DNA of 64,000 bases from Ornithinicoccus sp045032955 (GTDB lineage Bacteria; Actinomycetota; Actinomycetes; Actinomycetales; Dermatophilaceae). Where the stretch lies: assembly GCF_045032955.1 (NCBI RefSeq), contig NZ_JBJFZU010000012.1, forward strand, positions 111,798-175,797, read 5' to 3'. Made by a program: the position numbers and the translations under genes. This document shows, piece after piece, positions 16,240-24,740 of this stretch (position 1 is its first letter; each line of letters begins with the position of its first letter). The notes under the pieces are model-generated. The model worked only from the letters and a program-made list of their open reading frames with translations, made no database searches and had not been told where the DNA came from.

Positions 16240-17484
16240 TCAGGTCAGGACGAGGGCGTCGGCGACGACCCTGCCCCGGTGCAGCACCGTGCGGTCCGTG
16301 GGCCGGTCCATCACCGCTGCGGTCGGGGCGTCCCCGGCCACCAGGAGCAGGTCGGCCCGGTCACCGACGGCGAGCCCGGGACGGTCGGTGACGCCCGTGA
16401 GCCGGGTCAGCGAGGCGTCCATGATGCCGGCCCCGCCACGGGTGCCCACCGCCAGTGCGTGCTCCACCAGCTCGTCCGCCCGGAAGCCGTGGGTGAACGC
16501 GAGCTGCCAGGTCCGGTCCAGCATGTCCGCGTTGCCGTACGGCGACCAGTAGTCGCGCTGGCCGTCCTCGCCGAGCCCCACCCGGACACCGGCCTCGGCC
16601 AGCTGCTGCAGCGGCAGCGTCTGGCGCCCTCCCGGGGCGATCGTCGCGGTGGCGATGTCGGCCGCGGCGAACCTCTCCACCAAGGTCGTGGTCTGCTCCT
16701 GGGTGCCGTCCCACAGCCCGTACCCGTGCGAGATCAGCACCTCACCCTGCATCCCCAGCGCCTCGGTCCGTTCGAGGATCAGGTCGGCGGAGAAGCGGCC
16801 CAGCTCCCCGGGCTCGTGCAGGTGGATGTCGACCGGCACGGCATACCGCTGCGCGAGGTCGAAGACGATGTCCAGGTGGCGGACGGGGTCGCGGTCCAGG
16901 GTGCACGGGTCGATGCCGCCGACCACGTCGGCCCCGGCGCGCAGGGCGTCCTCGAGCACGGCGGCGGAGCCCTGCTCGCGCAGCAGCCCGGCCTGCGGGA
17001 AGGCGATGACCTGCACCTCGGCCCGGTGCCGGTGGGCGTCCCGGGCGGCCAGCACGGCCTCCAGCCGTTCCAGCCCGGCGTCCGTGTCGACCTGCGCGAA
17101 GGAGCGCACCCGTGTCGTCCCGCGGGCGATCATCAGCCCGAGGGTATGCGTGGCGCGCTCCACGATCCCCACCTCGGCGTCGCGCCAGTGCTCGCGGTCG
17201 TTCAGCATCATCGTCCACACGCCCGGCCCGCCCGTGTGCGGCCGGAACGGCAGCCCGAGCCGGGTCGAGTCGAGGTGCACGTGGACGTCCGCGAAGGCGG
17301 GCAGCAGCAGCCGGCCGCGCCCGTCCAGCTCCTCGGTATGCCCGTCCTCGCTCACGCCGGGCGACCCACCCTCGGCACGGGGGCGCCCGCGGCCGCCGTG
17401 GGTGCATACCTCGGCGATGGCCTCGCCCTCCAGTCGGATGTCGGCAGCGGGACCGCCCCAGGGGCGCACGTCACGAATCCACAT
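16240..17484 (-). CDS. Amidohydrolase, cytosine-deaminase-like subgroup
   Basis: 414 residues. Metal-binding HxH in FADVHVHLD (~65), His in DIHLHEPG (~212), His in ISHGYGL (~247) and Asp in GLGEDGQRDYWSPYGNADML (~300-320). The last motif is characteristic of the CodA/N-acyl deaminase group rather than urease-like or dihydroorotase-like members. Probably deaminates or hydrolyses a cyclic amide or amidine. Substrate not predictable. TAGAGT lies 6 nt before the ATG with no SD, so a leaderless transcript is likely. It is not obviously linked to the gluconate genes it converges with. Confidence 0.8.
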   Translation of the reverse strand: MWIRDVRPWGGPAADIRLEGEAIAEVCTHGGRGRPRAEGGSPGVSEDGHTEELDGRGRLLLPAFADVHVHLDSTRLGLPFRPHTGGPGVWTMMLNDREHWRDAEVGIVERATHTLGLMIARGTTRVRSFAQVDTDAGLERLEAVLAARDAHRHRAEVQVIAFPQAGLLREQGSAAVLEDALRAGADVVGGIDPCTLDRDPVRHLDIVFDLAQRYAVPVDIHLHEPGELGRFSADLILERTEALGMQGEVLISHGYGLWDGTQEQTTTLVERFAAADIATATIAPGGRQTLPLQQLAEAGVRVGLGEDGQRDYWSPYGNADMLDRTWQLAFTHGFRADELVEHALAVGTRGGAGIMDASLTRLTGVTDRPGLAVGDRADLLLVAGDAPTAAVMDRPTDRTVLHRGRVVADALVLT

Positions 17485-17510
17485 CCCGCCACTCTAAGGA
17501 CGCGTCGGGG

Positions 17511-17606
17511 GCAACCACGAGCGACGCCCGGTGGGTCCGGGGGCAACCACGAGCGACGCCCGGTGGGTCCGGGGGCAACCACGAGCGACGCCCGGTGGGA
17601 GAGAGG
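17511..17606 (+). repeat. Three tandem copies of the dispersed 32-nt repeat
   Basis: Copies start at 17511, 17543 and 17575. The first two are identical over 32 nt; the third diverges in the last six positions. Each begins GCAACCACGAGCGACGCCCG, followed by GTGGGTCC and a G run. Located between the amidohydrolase promoter and the SPFH-gene terminator. Confidence 0.9.
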
Positions 17607-17617
17607 GGGCGGGGACG

Positions 17618-17684
17618 CCGCAGGGGCGTGGCACCGTGCGGTGTCACGCCCCTGCGGGTCGGTCGGCCCCGGTGGCGGGGCCGT
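17618..17684 (-). terminator. Double hairpin downstream of the SPFH gene
   Basis: 17618-17657 forms a near-perfect stem (CCGCAGGGGCGTG with CACGCCCCTGCGG, plus CACC/GGTG). A second stem, GGCCCC/GGGGCC, is at 17666-17683. Both follow the minus-strand SPFH stop at 17694. There is no T tract. Likely transcription end. Confidence 0.7.
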
Positions 17685-17693
17685 CGTCGGTGC

Positions 17694-18971
17694 TCAGCCG
17701 TCGCGGCGCTCCGGGTCCTGCTGCTCGCCCGTCCGCTCCGGCTGCGCGGAGCCGGTGTCCTGCTGCGGGAGGTCCGGCACGACCGGCGACTCCTGCTCCA
17801 GGGTGCCGAGCTCGGCCTGCGAGGCCTCGTCCTGCTGCCCGGCCGCGTGCGGCTTGGCGGCCTGACGGGCCTTCTCGGCGGCCTCGGCGATGGCGGCGTC
17901 GGCGTCCTGCTTGGAGCGCTTGCGGGTCGAGATCTCGGCGTCGCGGGTCGCGCCCTCGGCCTCCTCGCGGGCCCGGCGCAGGGCCTCACGGGGGTCCTCC
18001 AGCACGGGGACGTCCTCGCCCAGGTCGATGTCGCCGACCTCGGAGCTGATCCCGCTGGAGGGGGCGTCCAGGCCCGCGGTGTCCGGTCCCTTGCCGCCGC
18101 CGAGCGCGTTGCCGATGCCGGCGAGGGCGGCGGTGAGCTCGGTCGGGACGACCCACATCTGGTTGGAGTCGCCCTTGGCGATCTCGGGCAGCATCTGCAG
18201 GTACTGGTAGGCCAGCAGCTTGCTGTCCGGGTTGCCCTTGTGGATGGCGTCGAAGACCTGCAGGATCGCGCGGGCCTCACCCTGGGACTCGAGGATCGCG
18301 GACTGGGCCGTACCCTCGGCGCGCAGGATCTGGGCCTGCTTCTCGCCCTCGGCGGTGAGGATCTGGCTGCCCTTGACACCCTCGGCGTTCAGGATCGCGG
18401 CGCGACGGTCACGCTCGGCGCGCATCTGCTTCTCCATCGAGTCCTGCACGCTGGCGGGCGGGTCGATCGCCTTGAGCTCCACCCGGTTGACCCGGATGCC
18501 CCAGCGGCCGGTGGCCTCGTCGAGCACCCCGCGCAGCTGGCCGTTGATCATGTCGCGGCTGGTCAGCGTCTGCTCGAGGTCGAGCGAGCCGATGACGTTG
18601 CGCAGGGTGGTGACGGTCAGCTGCTCGATGCCCTGGATGTAGTTCGCGATCTCGTAGGTCGCGGACTTCGGGTCGGTCGGCTGGAAGTAGATGACGGTGT
18701 CGATCGAGACCACCAGGTTGTCGCTGGTGATCACCGGCTGCGGCGGGAAGCTGACGACCTGCTCACGCAGGTCGACCACGGCGCGCGGCCGGTCGACGAA
18801 GGGCACCAGGAAGTGCAGACCGGCGTCCAGCGTCCGGTCGTACTTGCCGAGCCGCTCGACGATGACGCTGGTGGCCTGCGGCACGATCCGGATGGCGCGG
18901 GCGATGGCGGTGATGGCGAAGAGCGCCACCAGGATCACCACCGCCCAGATGATGAAGTCTACGGGTTCCAT
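17694..18971 (-). CDS. SPFH/Band 7 (stomatin-like) membrane protein
   Basis: 425 residues. One N-terminal transmembrane helix (DFIIWAVVILVALFAITAIA), the SPFH domain (~30-190; IVPQATSVIVERLGKYDRTL, LDLEQTLTSRDMINGQL) and a coiled-coil oligomerisation segment with AEGEKQAQILRAEGTAQ (~230-250). A long charged Gln/Glu-rich tail extends from ~330. It forms membrane-associated oligomeric rings or microdomains in known homologues. It lies 45 nt downstream of an NfeD gene, the classic partner. Confidence 0.9.
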   Translation of the reverse strand: MEPVDFIIWAVVILVALFAITAIARAIRIVPQATSVIVERLGKYDRTLDAGLHFLVPFVDRPRAVVDLREQVVSFPPQPVITSDNLVVSIDTVIYFQPTDPKSATYEIANYIQGIEQLTVTTLRNVIGSLDLEQTLTSRDMINGQLRGVLDEATGRWGIRVNRVELKAIDPPASVQDSMEKQMRAERDRRAAILNAEGVKGSQILTAEGEKQAQILRAEGTAQSAILESQGEARAILQVFDAIHKGNPDSKLLAYQYLQMLPEIAKGDSNQMWVVPTELTAALAGIGNALGGGKGPDTAGLDAPSSGISSEVGDIDLGEDVPVLEDPREALRRAREEAEGATRDAEISTRKRSKQDADAAIAEAAEKARQAAKPHAAGQQDEASQAELGTLEQESPVVPDLPQQDTGSAQPERTGEQQDPERRDG

Positions 18972-19016
18972 GTGGTTGCGATCTCCTTGTTGTGTACTGC
19001 CAGGTCGGTGCGCCGC

Positions 19017-19514
19017 TCAGGTCCGGGGCGGCGGCTCCAGGTCGAAGGGCTTGTCCTCGGGGGTGGACGGCGTCACCACGGCGGTCGCGCCGTCGATGCG
19101 GACGACGTCCACCAGCGCGCCCGGCTCGAAGGTCTGCCCCTCCAGCTCGGCCCGGGCGCTCCACTCCTCCCCGCGTAGCTTCACCCGACCGGAACGGTCG
19201 GTGACCTGCTGCAGCACGGTGGCGGTCTGGCCGATGTTGCCCTCCACGTTCATCGGCCCACCCCGGCCCTCCAGCTGTATGTAGCGCAGCGCCACCGGTC
19301 GCAGGGCGACGACGAACAGCCCGGCCGAGACGGCGAAGATGAGGACCTGCCAGATCAGGTCGATGCCGGTGCCCGCCACGATCGCGGCGACCAGCGCCCC
19401 CAGCGCCAGCATCAGGAAGAGCAGGTCGAGGGTGGTCATCTCGACGATCCCGAAGGCCAGGGCGGCACCCACCCACCACAGCCACTGCGGTGAATCGCGT
19501 AGCCAGTCAGGCAT
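19017..19514 (-). CDS. NfeD-like protein
   Basis: 165 residues: about three transmembrane helices (WLWWVGAALAFGIVEM, LFLMLALGALVAAIVAGTG, VLIFAVSAGLFVVALRPVAL) and a C-terminal OB-fold (~80-150; GQTATVLQQVTDRSGRVKLRG, GALVDVVRIDGATAVV). This is the short NfeD form without a protease domain, which partners with SPFH proteins in membrane organisation. It is the first gene of a two-gene minus-strand unit. Confidence 0.9.
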   Translation of the reverse strand: MPDWLRDSPQWLWWVGAALAFGIVEMTTLDLLFLMLALGALVAAIVAGTGIDLIWQVLIFAVSAGLFVVALRPVALRYIQLEGRGGPMNVEGNIGQTATVLQQVTDRSGRVKLRGEEWSARAELEGQTFEPGALVDVVRIDGATAVVTPSTPEDKPFDLEPPPRT

Positions 19515-19600
19515 GAGGACTCCTTTCCCCGGTGATCATCGATCCTACGGGGTTGACGAGTCGCGGGCCCGGGCGGTTCCCCCGGGTGTGGCCGAGCCCC

Positions 19601-20881
19601 CTACCAGAGGCCGCTGCCGACCAGCCGGGGAGTGTCCTGCTGCCCGGCCGCGCCGACCCCGGGCGCGGGCTCGGCGCAGCCCCGGCGGGTCGCCGGCTCG
19701 GCCCGGCGGGGCGGCCGGTTCGCCGGCGGGACCGGGGCGCCGGCCAGGGCCCGGGTGATGACCGCGAAGACCTGCTCGGTCTCGATCAGGAAGGCGTCGT
19801 GGCCGTAGGGCGAGTCGATCACGGCCAGCTCACGGCACGCGGGGGCCTGGGCCACGACCTCGCCGTCGGCCGGGGTGAAGAGGCGGTCGCTGCTCACCAC
19901 CGCCACCGTCAGCTCCGCGGTGACCCGCCGCAGGGCGGCCTCCACCCCGCCGCGCCCTCGGCCGACGTCGTGGCTGTTCATCGCCTCGGTCAGCACCAGG
20001 TAGGAGTTGGCGTCGAAACGGCGGACCAGCTTCTTGCCGTGGTGCTCCAGGTAGGACTGCACCGCATACCGTCCCCCGTGCAGCGGCTCCTCCCCGGCCT
20101 GCGCGAGGCCGCCGAAGCGTGCACCCAGCTCGTCGGCCGACCGGTAGGTCGTGTGCGCGATCTGGCGCGCCACCTCCAGGCCGGATCGCGGGCCCGGGCC
20201 CGGGTAGTAGTCGCCGCCGTGGAAGCCGGGGTCCAGCCGGATCGCGTGCAGCTGCGGGACCGACCAGGCGATCTGGTCGGCGCTCGCGGCCGCGCTGGCC
20301 GCCAGCACCACGCAGCGCCTGACCCGGCCCGGGAAGGTCGCCGCCCACTCCAGCGAGCGCATACCCCCGACGGAGCCGCCGACCACCAGCGCGAAGGTGC
20401 CGATGCCCAGCGCGTCGGCGAGCAGCGCCTCGGCCCGCACCTGGTCACGCACGGTGATCGAGGGGAACGAGCTGCCGTACGGACGCCCGTCCGGGGCCGG
20501 GGCCGACGGCCCGGTGGTCCCGCGGCAGCCACCGAGGACGTCGGGGGCGATGACGAAGTACTCGTCGGTGTCGATCGGGGCGCCCGGGCCGATGAGCCCC
20601 GGCCACCACCCGGCGGTGGGCTGGCCCGGTGCCCGCTCGCCGACGACGAGGCTGTCACCGGTGAGGGCGTGCAGCACCAGCACCGCGTTGGAGCGGTCGG
20701 CGTTCAGCCGCCCCCAGGTCCGGTAGCTGACCCGCACGTCCTCCAGCGCCGTCCCCGACTCCAGCGCCAGGGTGCCCACCGGCTGGGTGCGCCGGTGCGA
20801 GCGTGCGGTCGGGCCGGGGCCGGGGCCGGGGCCGGGGCCGGGGCCGGAGGCGGGCGGCGGCGTGACCGGTTCGGCGCTCAT
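19601..20881 (-). CDS. metX: Homoserine O-acetyltransferase
   Basis: Acetylates homoserine for sulfhydrylation-type methionine synthesis. 426 residues, alpha/beta-hydrolase fold. Nucleophile Ser in GGSVGGM (~165), Asp in SSDRLF (~345), His in YGHDAF (~375). NSHDVGRGRGG is typical of the family. The N-terminal 25 residues include a Pro-Gly tract encoded by a hexanucleotide repeat, and the C-terminal ~45 residues are a low-complexity extension. It starts 3 nt after the metY stop, so metY-metX form one operon read from the attenuator leader upstream of metY. Confidence 0.95.
   Translation of the reverse strand: MSAEPVTPPPASGPGPGPGPGPGPTARSHRRTQPVGTLALESGTALEDVRVSYRTWGRLNADRSNAVLVLHALTGDSLVVGERAPGQPTAGWWPGLIGPGAPIDTDEYFVIAPDVLGGCRGTTGPSAPAPDGRPYGSSFPSITVRDQVRAEALLADALGIGTFALVVGGSVGGMRSLEWAATFPGRVRRCVVLAASAAASADQIAWSVPQLHAIRLDPGFHGGDYYPGPGPRSGLEVARQIAHTTYRSADELGARFGGLAQAGEEPLHGGRYAVQSYLEHHGKKLVRRFDANSYLVLTEAMNSHDVGRGRGGVEAALRRVTAELTVAVVSSDRLFTPADGEVVAQAPACRELAVIDSPYGHDAFLIETEQVFAVITRALAGAPVPPANRPPRRAEPATRRGCAEPAPGVGAAGQQDTPRLVGSGLW
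20811..20847 (+). repeat. GGGGCC hexanucleotide repeat inside metX
   Basis: About six tandem copies of GGGGCC, encoding the Pro-Gly tract near the MetX N-terminus. Copy-number change would alter the protein by two residues per unit without a frameshift. Confidence 0.85.
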
Positions 20882-20883
20882 CC

Positions 20884-22221
20884 TCAGGCCGCCGCGCTGT
20901 CGCGGGCGACCGCTGCCGCGGCGGTGAAGCCGGACTCCAGGTCGGCCAGGATGTCCTCGACACCCTCGATCCCGACCGAGAGGCGGACCAGCCCCGGGGT
21001 CACCCCGGCGGCGAGCTGGGCCTGCTCGGAGAGCTGGCTGTGCGTCGTCGAGGCCGGGTGGATCACCAGCGAGCGGACGTCACCGATGTTGGCCACGTGG
21101 CTGTGCAGCTCCAGGGCGGAGACGAACGCCCGTCCGGCGGCTGCGCCCCCTTCGATCTCGAAGGCGAGCACCGCGCCGGCGCCACCGGGCAGGTAGGTCC
21201 GGGCCCGCTCGTAGGAGGGGTGCTCGGGCAGTCCGGCGTAGGCGACCGAGCGCACCTGCTCGTGGGCGGAGAGCCACTGCGCCACCCGCTGGGCGTTCTG
21301 CACGTGCCGGTCGATGCGCAGCGACAGGGTCTCCAGGCCCTGCGCGATGAGGAAGGCGTTGAAGGGCGAGACGGCCGGCCCCAGGTCGCGGAGCAGCTGG
21401 ACGCGCGCCTTGATGATGTAGGACACGTTGGCGCCCAGCAGGCCGCCCTCGCCGAGCGCCTCGGCGTAGACCAGCCCGTTGTAGCTGGGGTCCGGCTCGG
21501 TGAAGCCCGGGAAACGACCCTCCTCGGCGCCGTAGTCGAACCGCCCGGCGTCGACGATGGCGCCCGCGATCGCGGTGCCGTGGCCGCCCAGGTACTTGGT
21601 GGCCGAGTGCACCACCACGTCGGCGCCGTGCTCGATCGGGCGTGACAGGTAGGGCGTCGCGACGGTGTTGTCGACGATCAGCGGCACCCCGGCGGTGTGC
21701 GCCTCGTCGGCGACCGCGCGGATGTCGAGCACGTCGCTGCTGGGGTTGGCGATCGTCTCCCCGAAGAAGGCCTTGGTGTTCGGCCGGGTTGCCGCACGCC
21801 AGCTGGCCGGGTCCGCCGGGTCGTCGACGAAGGTGACCTCGATGCCGAGCCGGGGCAGCGTGTGCGCGAACAGGTTCTGGGTGCCGCCGTAGAGGCTGGG
21901 GGAGGAGACGACGTGGTCACCGGCTCCTGCCAGGTTGAGTACGGCCAGGGTGATCGCCGAGGACCCGGAGGCCACCAGCAGCGCGCCGACCCCGCCCTCC
22001 AGGTCGGCGATCCGGTTCTCCACCGTCTCGGTGGTCGGGTTGGTGATCCGGGTGTAGATCGGGCCGAGCTCGGCGAGCGCGAACCGGTCCGCGGCCTGGT
22101 CGGCGCTGTCGAAGACATAGGAGGTGGTCTGGTAGATGGGCAGTGCCCGCGCGCCCGTCTGGGAGTCGGGGGTCTGGCCGGCGTGGATCTGCCGGGTGGT
22201 GAAGTCGGTGTAGGTCGCCAT
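20884..22221 (-). CDS. metY: O-acetylhomoserine sulfhydrylase (aminocarboxypropyltransferase)
   Basis: PLP enzyme joining sulfide (or methanethiol) to O-acetylhomoserine. 445 residues, Cys/Met-metabolism PLP family. SATKYLGGHG carries the PLP lysine (~208), with YTRITNPTTE (~56), ALLVASGSSAI (~80) and IHPASTTHSQL (~393) as MetY markers. It precedes metX by 3 nt. Expression is probably controlled by the leader between 22222 and 22422: leaderless uORF, one Cys codon, alternative stems. Confidence 0.95.
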   Translation of the reverse strand: MATYTDFTTRQIHAGQTPDSQTGARALPIYQTTSYVFDSADQAADRFALAELGPIYTRITNPTTETVENRIADLEGGVGALLVASGSSAITLAVLNLAGAGDHVVSSPSLYGGTQNLFAHTLPRLGIEVTFVDDPADPASWRAATRPNTKAFFGETIANPSSDVLDIRAVADEAHTAGVPLIVDNTVATPYLSRPIEHGADVVVHSATKYLGGHGTAIAGAIVDAGRFDYGAEEGRFPGFTEPDPSYNGLVYAEALGEGGLLGANVSYIIKARVQLLRDLGPAVSPFNAFLIAQGLETLSLRIDRHVQNAQRVAQWLSAHEQVRSVAYAGLPEHPSYERARTYLPGGAGAVLAFEIEGGAAAGRAFVSALELHSHVANIGDVRSLVIHPASTTHSQLSEQAQLAAGVTPGLVRLSVGIEGVEDILADLESGFTAAAAVARDSAAA

Positions 22222-22270
22222 GTCGAAGCTTCTTCCGCTGAGGGTGGGGTGAGCAGGGTGGTGGTCACTC

Positions 22271-22355
22271 TGCTGAGCCCGCCTCGGCAGCGGGGGTGGA
22301 CCGGGCCGGGACCCTGGGGGTCACTGCTGGTCGGCTGCGAGGGGTGGGCTCAGCA
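22271..22355 (-). promoter_or_regulatory. Candidate met attenuator: uORF end pairs with downstream anti-element
   Basis: On the minus strand TGCTGAGCCC (22355-22346), which includes the uORF Cys codon and stop, is perfectly complementary over 10 bp to GGGCTCAGCA (22280-22271). The latter overlaps a second stem (CCCGC/GCGGG, about 22291-22275). The two structures are mutually exclusive. A ribosome stalled at the Cys codon would mask the first arm. Inference from sequence; no T-rich terminator is seen. Confidence 0.55.
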
Positions 22356-22385
22356 GCGACGCATTCGGCGGGTGTCGGTCCTCAT
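22350..22385 (-). CDS. Leader peptide upstream of metY-metX
   Basis: An 11-codon ORF, MRTDTRRMRRC, ending TGC TGA. Its ATG lies 7 nt after the -10 element, so it is read from a leaderless message. The single Cys codon sits directly before the stop and inside the 10-bp pairing arm. Cys-sensing leaderless uORFs that attenuate sulfur genes are known in mycobacteria; here the sensing of Cys (or of Met at codon 8, or Arg) is inferred. Confidence 0.55.
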   Translation of the reverse strand: MRTDTRRMRRC

Positions 22386-22392
22386 GGGGATC

Positions 22393-22422
22393 TGTCTACC
22401 AGGGCACGTTCTCCGAAGTCAA
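22393..22422 (-). promoter_or_regulatory. metY-metX promoter
   Basis: -35 TTGACT (22422-22417), 18-nt spacer, -10 TAGACA (22398-22393) on the minus strand. The predicted start of transcription coincides with the uORF ATG at 22385. Confidence 0.65.
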
Positions 22423-22516
22423 TGCGACATCAGCGGCATAGGAGGCGGCGGTTTCGTGGAATCTTCGGGTATAGGGTTTGTATGACGTTGATCTTCGGTG
22501 GAGCCCAGGATCGTCG

Positions 22517-22533
22517 GCAGGGTCCGTCCCTGC
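22517..22533 (-). terminator. Short hairpin after the beta-propeller gene
   Basis: GCAGGG/CCCTGC with a 5-nt loop, 23 nt beyond the minus-strand stop at 22556. Weak by itself. It is the only structured element between this gene and the met promoter; the rest of 22423-22516 shows nothing recognisable. Confidence 0.35.
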
Positions 22534-22555
22534 GTGGCCCGCCCACCACAGCCCT

Positions 22556-24550
22556 CTACAGGATGATCTCGTCCTGACGCTCGAGCGTGTCGAGGTCGGC
22601 CACGTGCAGCGAGTGCTCGCCCAGCACCCAGGCCTGGTCACCGATCACCAGGATGCGGCGGGCCTGGTCCCACTGCCCGGTCCCGGAGCTCCCGAGCTGC
22701 AGCCGCGGACCCTGGTCCAGCGAGGTCCCGTCGACGCTCGCGGAGACCACCCCGGTCCAGTCGCCCTTCTCGGACCAGGCGTGGGCGGGCAGCAGCAGCT
22801 GCCCGGTAGCGGGCCAGTACCGGAACGCGCGGTGGTCGTGCTCGGCGTCCGAGCTGTGGTCGGTCCAGGTCTGCTTGGCCACCTGCGTCGGTGCGGTGAG
22901 GTCCGAGATGTCGAAGATCGCGGCCTGCAGCCCGGTCGTCACGCCGTCCTGCGTCGCGTCCTGCCCGATGCCGAGCAGCAGGTCCTCCCCGACCGGGTGC
23001 AGGTATGCCGAGTAGCCAGGGATCTTCAGCTCACCGGTGACCTCGGGCGCGGTCGGGTCCGAGGTGTCCACCAGGTAGAGCGGGTCCGTCTCCCGGAAGG
23101 TGACGACCGCCGCGGTCTCCGGGGTCAGGTAGCGCACCGCGTAGATCCGCTCGGTCTCCCCGAGCCCGTCGACGCGTCCCTGCTCGACGAGCCGGCCATC
23201 CTCCTCGGCGAGCACCACCAGCGAGCTGCTCGAGGGGGTCCCGGGGTCGCCCTCGCTGGTGGTGGCGACCCGGATCACCCCGTCGCTCTCGTCCAGGCTG
23301 AACTGGTTGAGCAGGCGGCCCGGGACCGACCCCGAGGCCAGGTAGCGGGTGCCGTCCGGGGCGGTGAGGTCGAAGGTGTGCAGCGTCGTGCTGACCTCTC
23401 CGCGCGGGCCGGGACCGACGGCTGAGTCGCTCGCCGTGGAGGTCCCGTCCACCGGCCAGGCCTCCCACGGGCTGGTCGCCACCACCAGCCGGTCGGTGGA
23501 GGCGTACACCGTGGAGCCGGTGGCCACCACCCCGGCGGAGGAGGTCGTCTGCAGCGACCCGGCACCCAGGTCGAAGGTGAGCACCGACATCGTCGACAGG
23601 CCGGAGAACTCGGCCGGGCGGGCGATCTGCTCGCAGGGCACCGCCCGCTCGGGGTCCGTGCTGCCGGTCGAGCCGTCCCCGGTGCCCATGCTCTGCAGGT
23701 GCGGGAGCCAGTCGTCCAGCGTGGACTCCTCGATGATGGCCCGGTTGGCCCGCTCCGCCTCGCCCTCCGCGGCGAGGCTCCCGGAGCGGGGCTGTGTCAG
23801 GGCGAGCCCCGGGGGCTGGGTGACCAGCACCACCCGCGCGGCCCCGTCGTGCATCCGGGCCGACCGGTAGTCGCCCTCCAGGCGGAGGCTGCCCTGGGCC
23901 ACCGGGGAGCTCGGGTCGGACAGGTCGACCAGGGTGACCACGGTGCGGGAGGTGGGGAAGGCGGGCGCCGTGCTCACCCCGTCCATCGCGGGCAGCGGGG
24001 ACGCCTGCGGCCACTCCCGGGACAGCACCAGTGCCCGATCCTGCTCCCGGTCCAGCAGCAGCTCGGAACCCTCGCCCCGGCCGGGCAGGCGCAGCGAGCC
24101 GACCTTCTCCCCGGCCGCGACGTCCACCACGACGAGCTGCTGACCGCGGACGGTGACGACGACCTCGCCGTCCGTCTGCAGCAGGTCCGGTTCCTCGACC
24201 CCCTCCTCCTGGTTGTTGGTCCCGGAGAAGTCGTCCCCGGCACTCATCTCGGCGGAGCCTGCTGAGCTGGGCATGCTCACGCCCCCGGCGCTGTCGGCAC
24301 CGGCGTCGGCGGTCGCCATGTCCCCCCAGGAGCCGCCGGTGCCGAAGCCCCACGGCCCGACCCGCTCCAGGGCGTGCTCGTGGAACCAGTCCAGCAGCTC
24401 GTCGCAGGAGGAGAAGTCGGTCAGCTCCGCGGCGGCCGCCCGGGGCGGAGCCAGCACGTCCCCGGGGGTGCAGGCCGCCAGGGCCAGGGGAACGGCGACC
24501 AGGGCCGCGGTGACGGCGAGGGTGCGGGTGCGGCCGGACGTCGGTGTCAT
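22556..24550 (-). CDS. Secreted beta-propeller domain lipoprotein
   Basis: 664 residues. Signal peptide with lipobox LALAAC (Cys ~27) indicates lipidation and surface anchoring. From ~115 the sequence fits the secreted Beta_propel family, which opens with the diagnostic NNQEEGVEEPDLLQTDG. Repeated blade motifs follow (VVTLVDLSDPSSPVAQGSL, DPLYLVDTSDPTAPEVTGEL, AAIFDISDLTAPTQVA). The C-terminus carries LGEHSLHVADLDTL. Family function is unknown. No linked protease or export genes. Confidence 0.85.
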   Translation of the reverse strand: MTPTSGRTRTLAVTAALVAVPLALAACTPGDVLAPPRAAAAELTDFSSCDELLDWFHEHALERVGPWGFGTGGSWGDMATADAGADSAGGVSMPSSAGSAEMSAGDDFSGTNNQEEGVEEPDLLQTDGEVVVTVRGQQLVVVDVAAGEKVGSLRLPGRGEGSELLLDREQDRALVLSREWPQASPLPAMDGVSTAPAFPTSRTVVTLVDLSDPSSPVAQGSLRLEGDYRSARMHDGAARVVLVTQPPGLALTQPRSGSLAAEGEAERANRAIIEESTLDDWLPHLQSMGTGDGSTGSTDPERAVPCEQIARPAEFSGLSTMSVLTFDLGAGSLQTTSSAGVVATGSTVYASTDRLVVATSPWEAWPVDGTSTASDSAVGPGPRGEVSTTLHTFDLTAPDGTRYLASGSVPGRLLNQFSLDESDGVIRVATTSEGDPGTPSSSSLVVLAEEDGRLVEQGRVDGLGETERIYAVRYLTPETAAVVTFRETDPLYLVDTSDPTAPEVTGELKIPGYSAYLHPVGEDLLLGIGQDATQDGVTTGLQAAIFDISDLTAPTQVAKQTWTDHSSDAEHDHRAFRYWPATGQLLLPAHAWSEKGDWTGVVSASVDGTSLDQGPRLQLGSSGTGQWDQARRILVIGDQAWVLGEHSLHVADLDTLERQDEIIL

Positions 24551-24686
24551 GGCGGGCTCCTGTGCTGCGCGGGTGGCGGTGAGGCGTGCCGGTATGACGT
24601 CGCGTCACCCGCGCCGGTTCCTCGCCCCGCCGGCCGGGTGCCGTCGACCCCGCGCCGCCGGCCTCGCACCGTTCTGCCCCGCACAG

Positions 24687-24723
24687 CCGGACGCGCGCTC
24701 TGCAGGGCAGAACGCGCGTCCGG
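24687..24723 (-). terminator. Perfect 11-bp hairpin after the symporter gene
   Basis: CCGGACGCGCG pairs with CGCGCGTCCGG, and the interior TCTGC pairs with GCAGA. It lies 18 nt past the minus-strand symporter stop at 24741. No T tract. Probable terminator. Confidence 0.7.
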
Positions 24724-24740
24724 GGTCCGGGGAGGGGGAC

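Noticed and set aside
17511..17606. CRISPR array
   Set aside because: The 32-nt units are contiguous with no spacers, and there are no cas genes.
22222..22350. SAM-IV or SAM-II riboswitch before metY
   Set aside because: No match to the conserved cores; the region is better explained by a leader ORF with alternative pairing.
22483..22577. 31-codon ORF starting MTLIFGGAQD between the met promoter and the beta-propeller gene
   Set aside because: No SD, overlaps the opposite gene's 3' end and a hairpin, and the sequence has no protein-like pattern.
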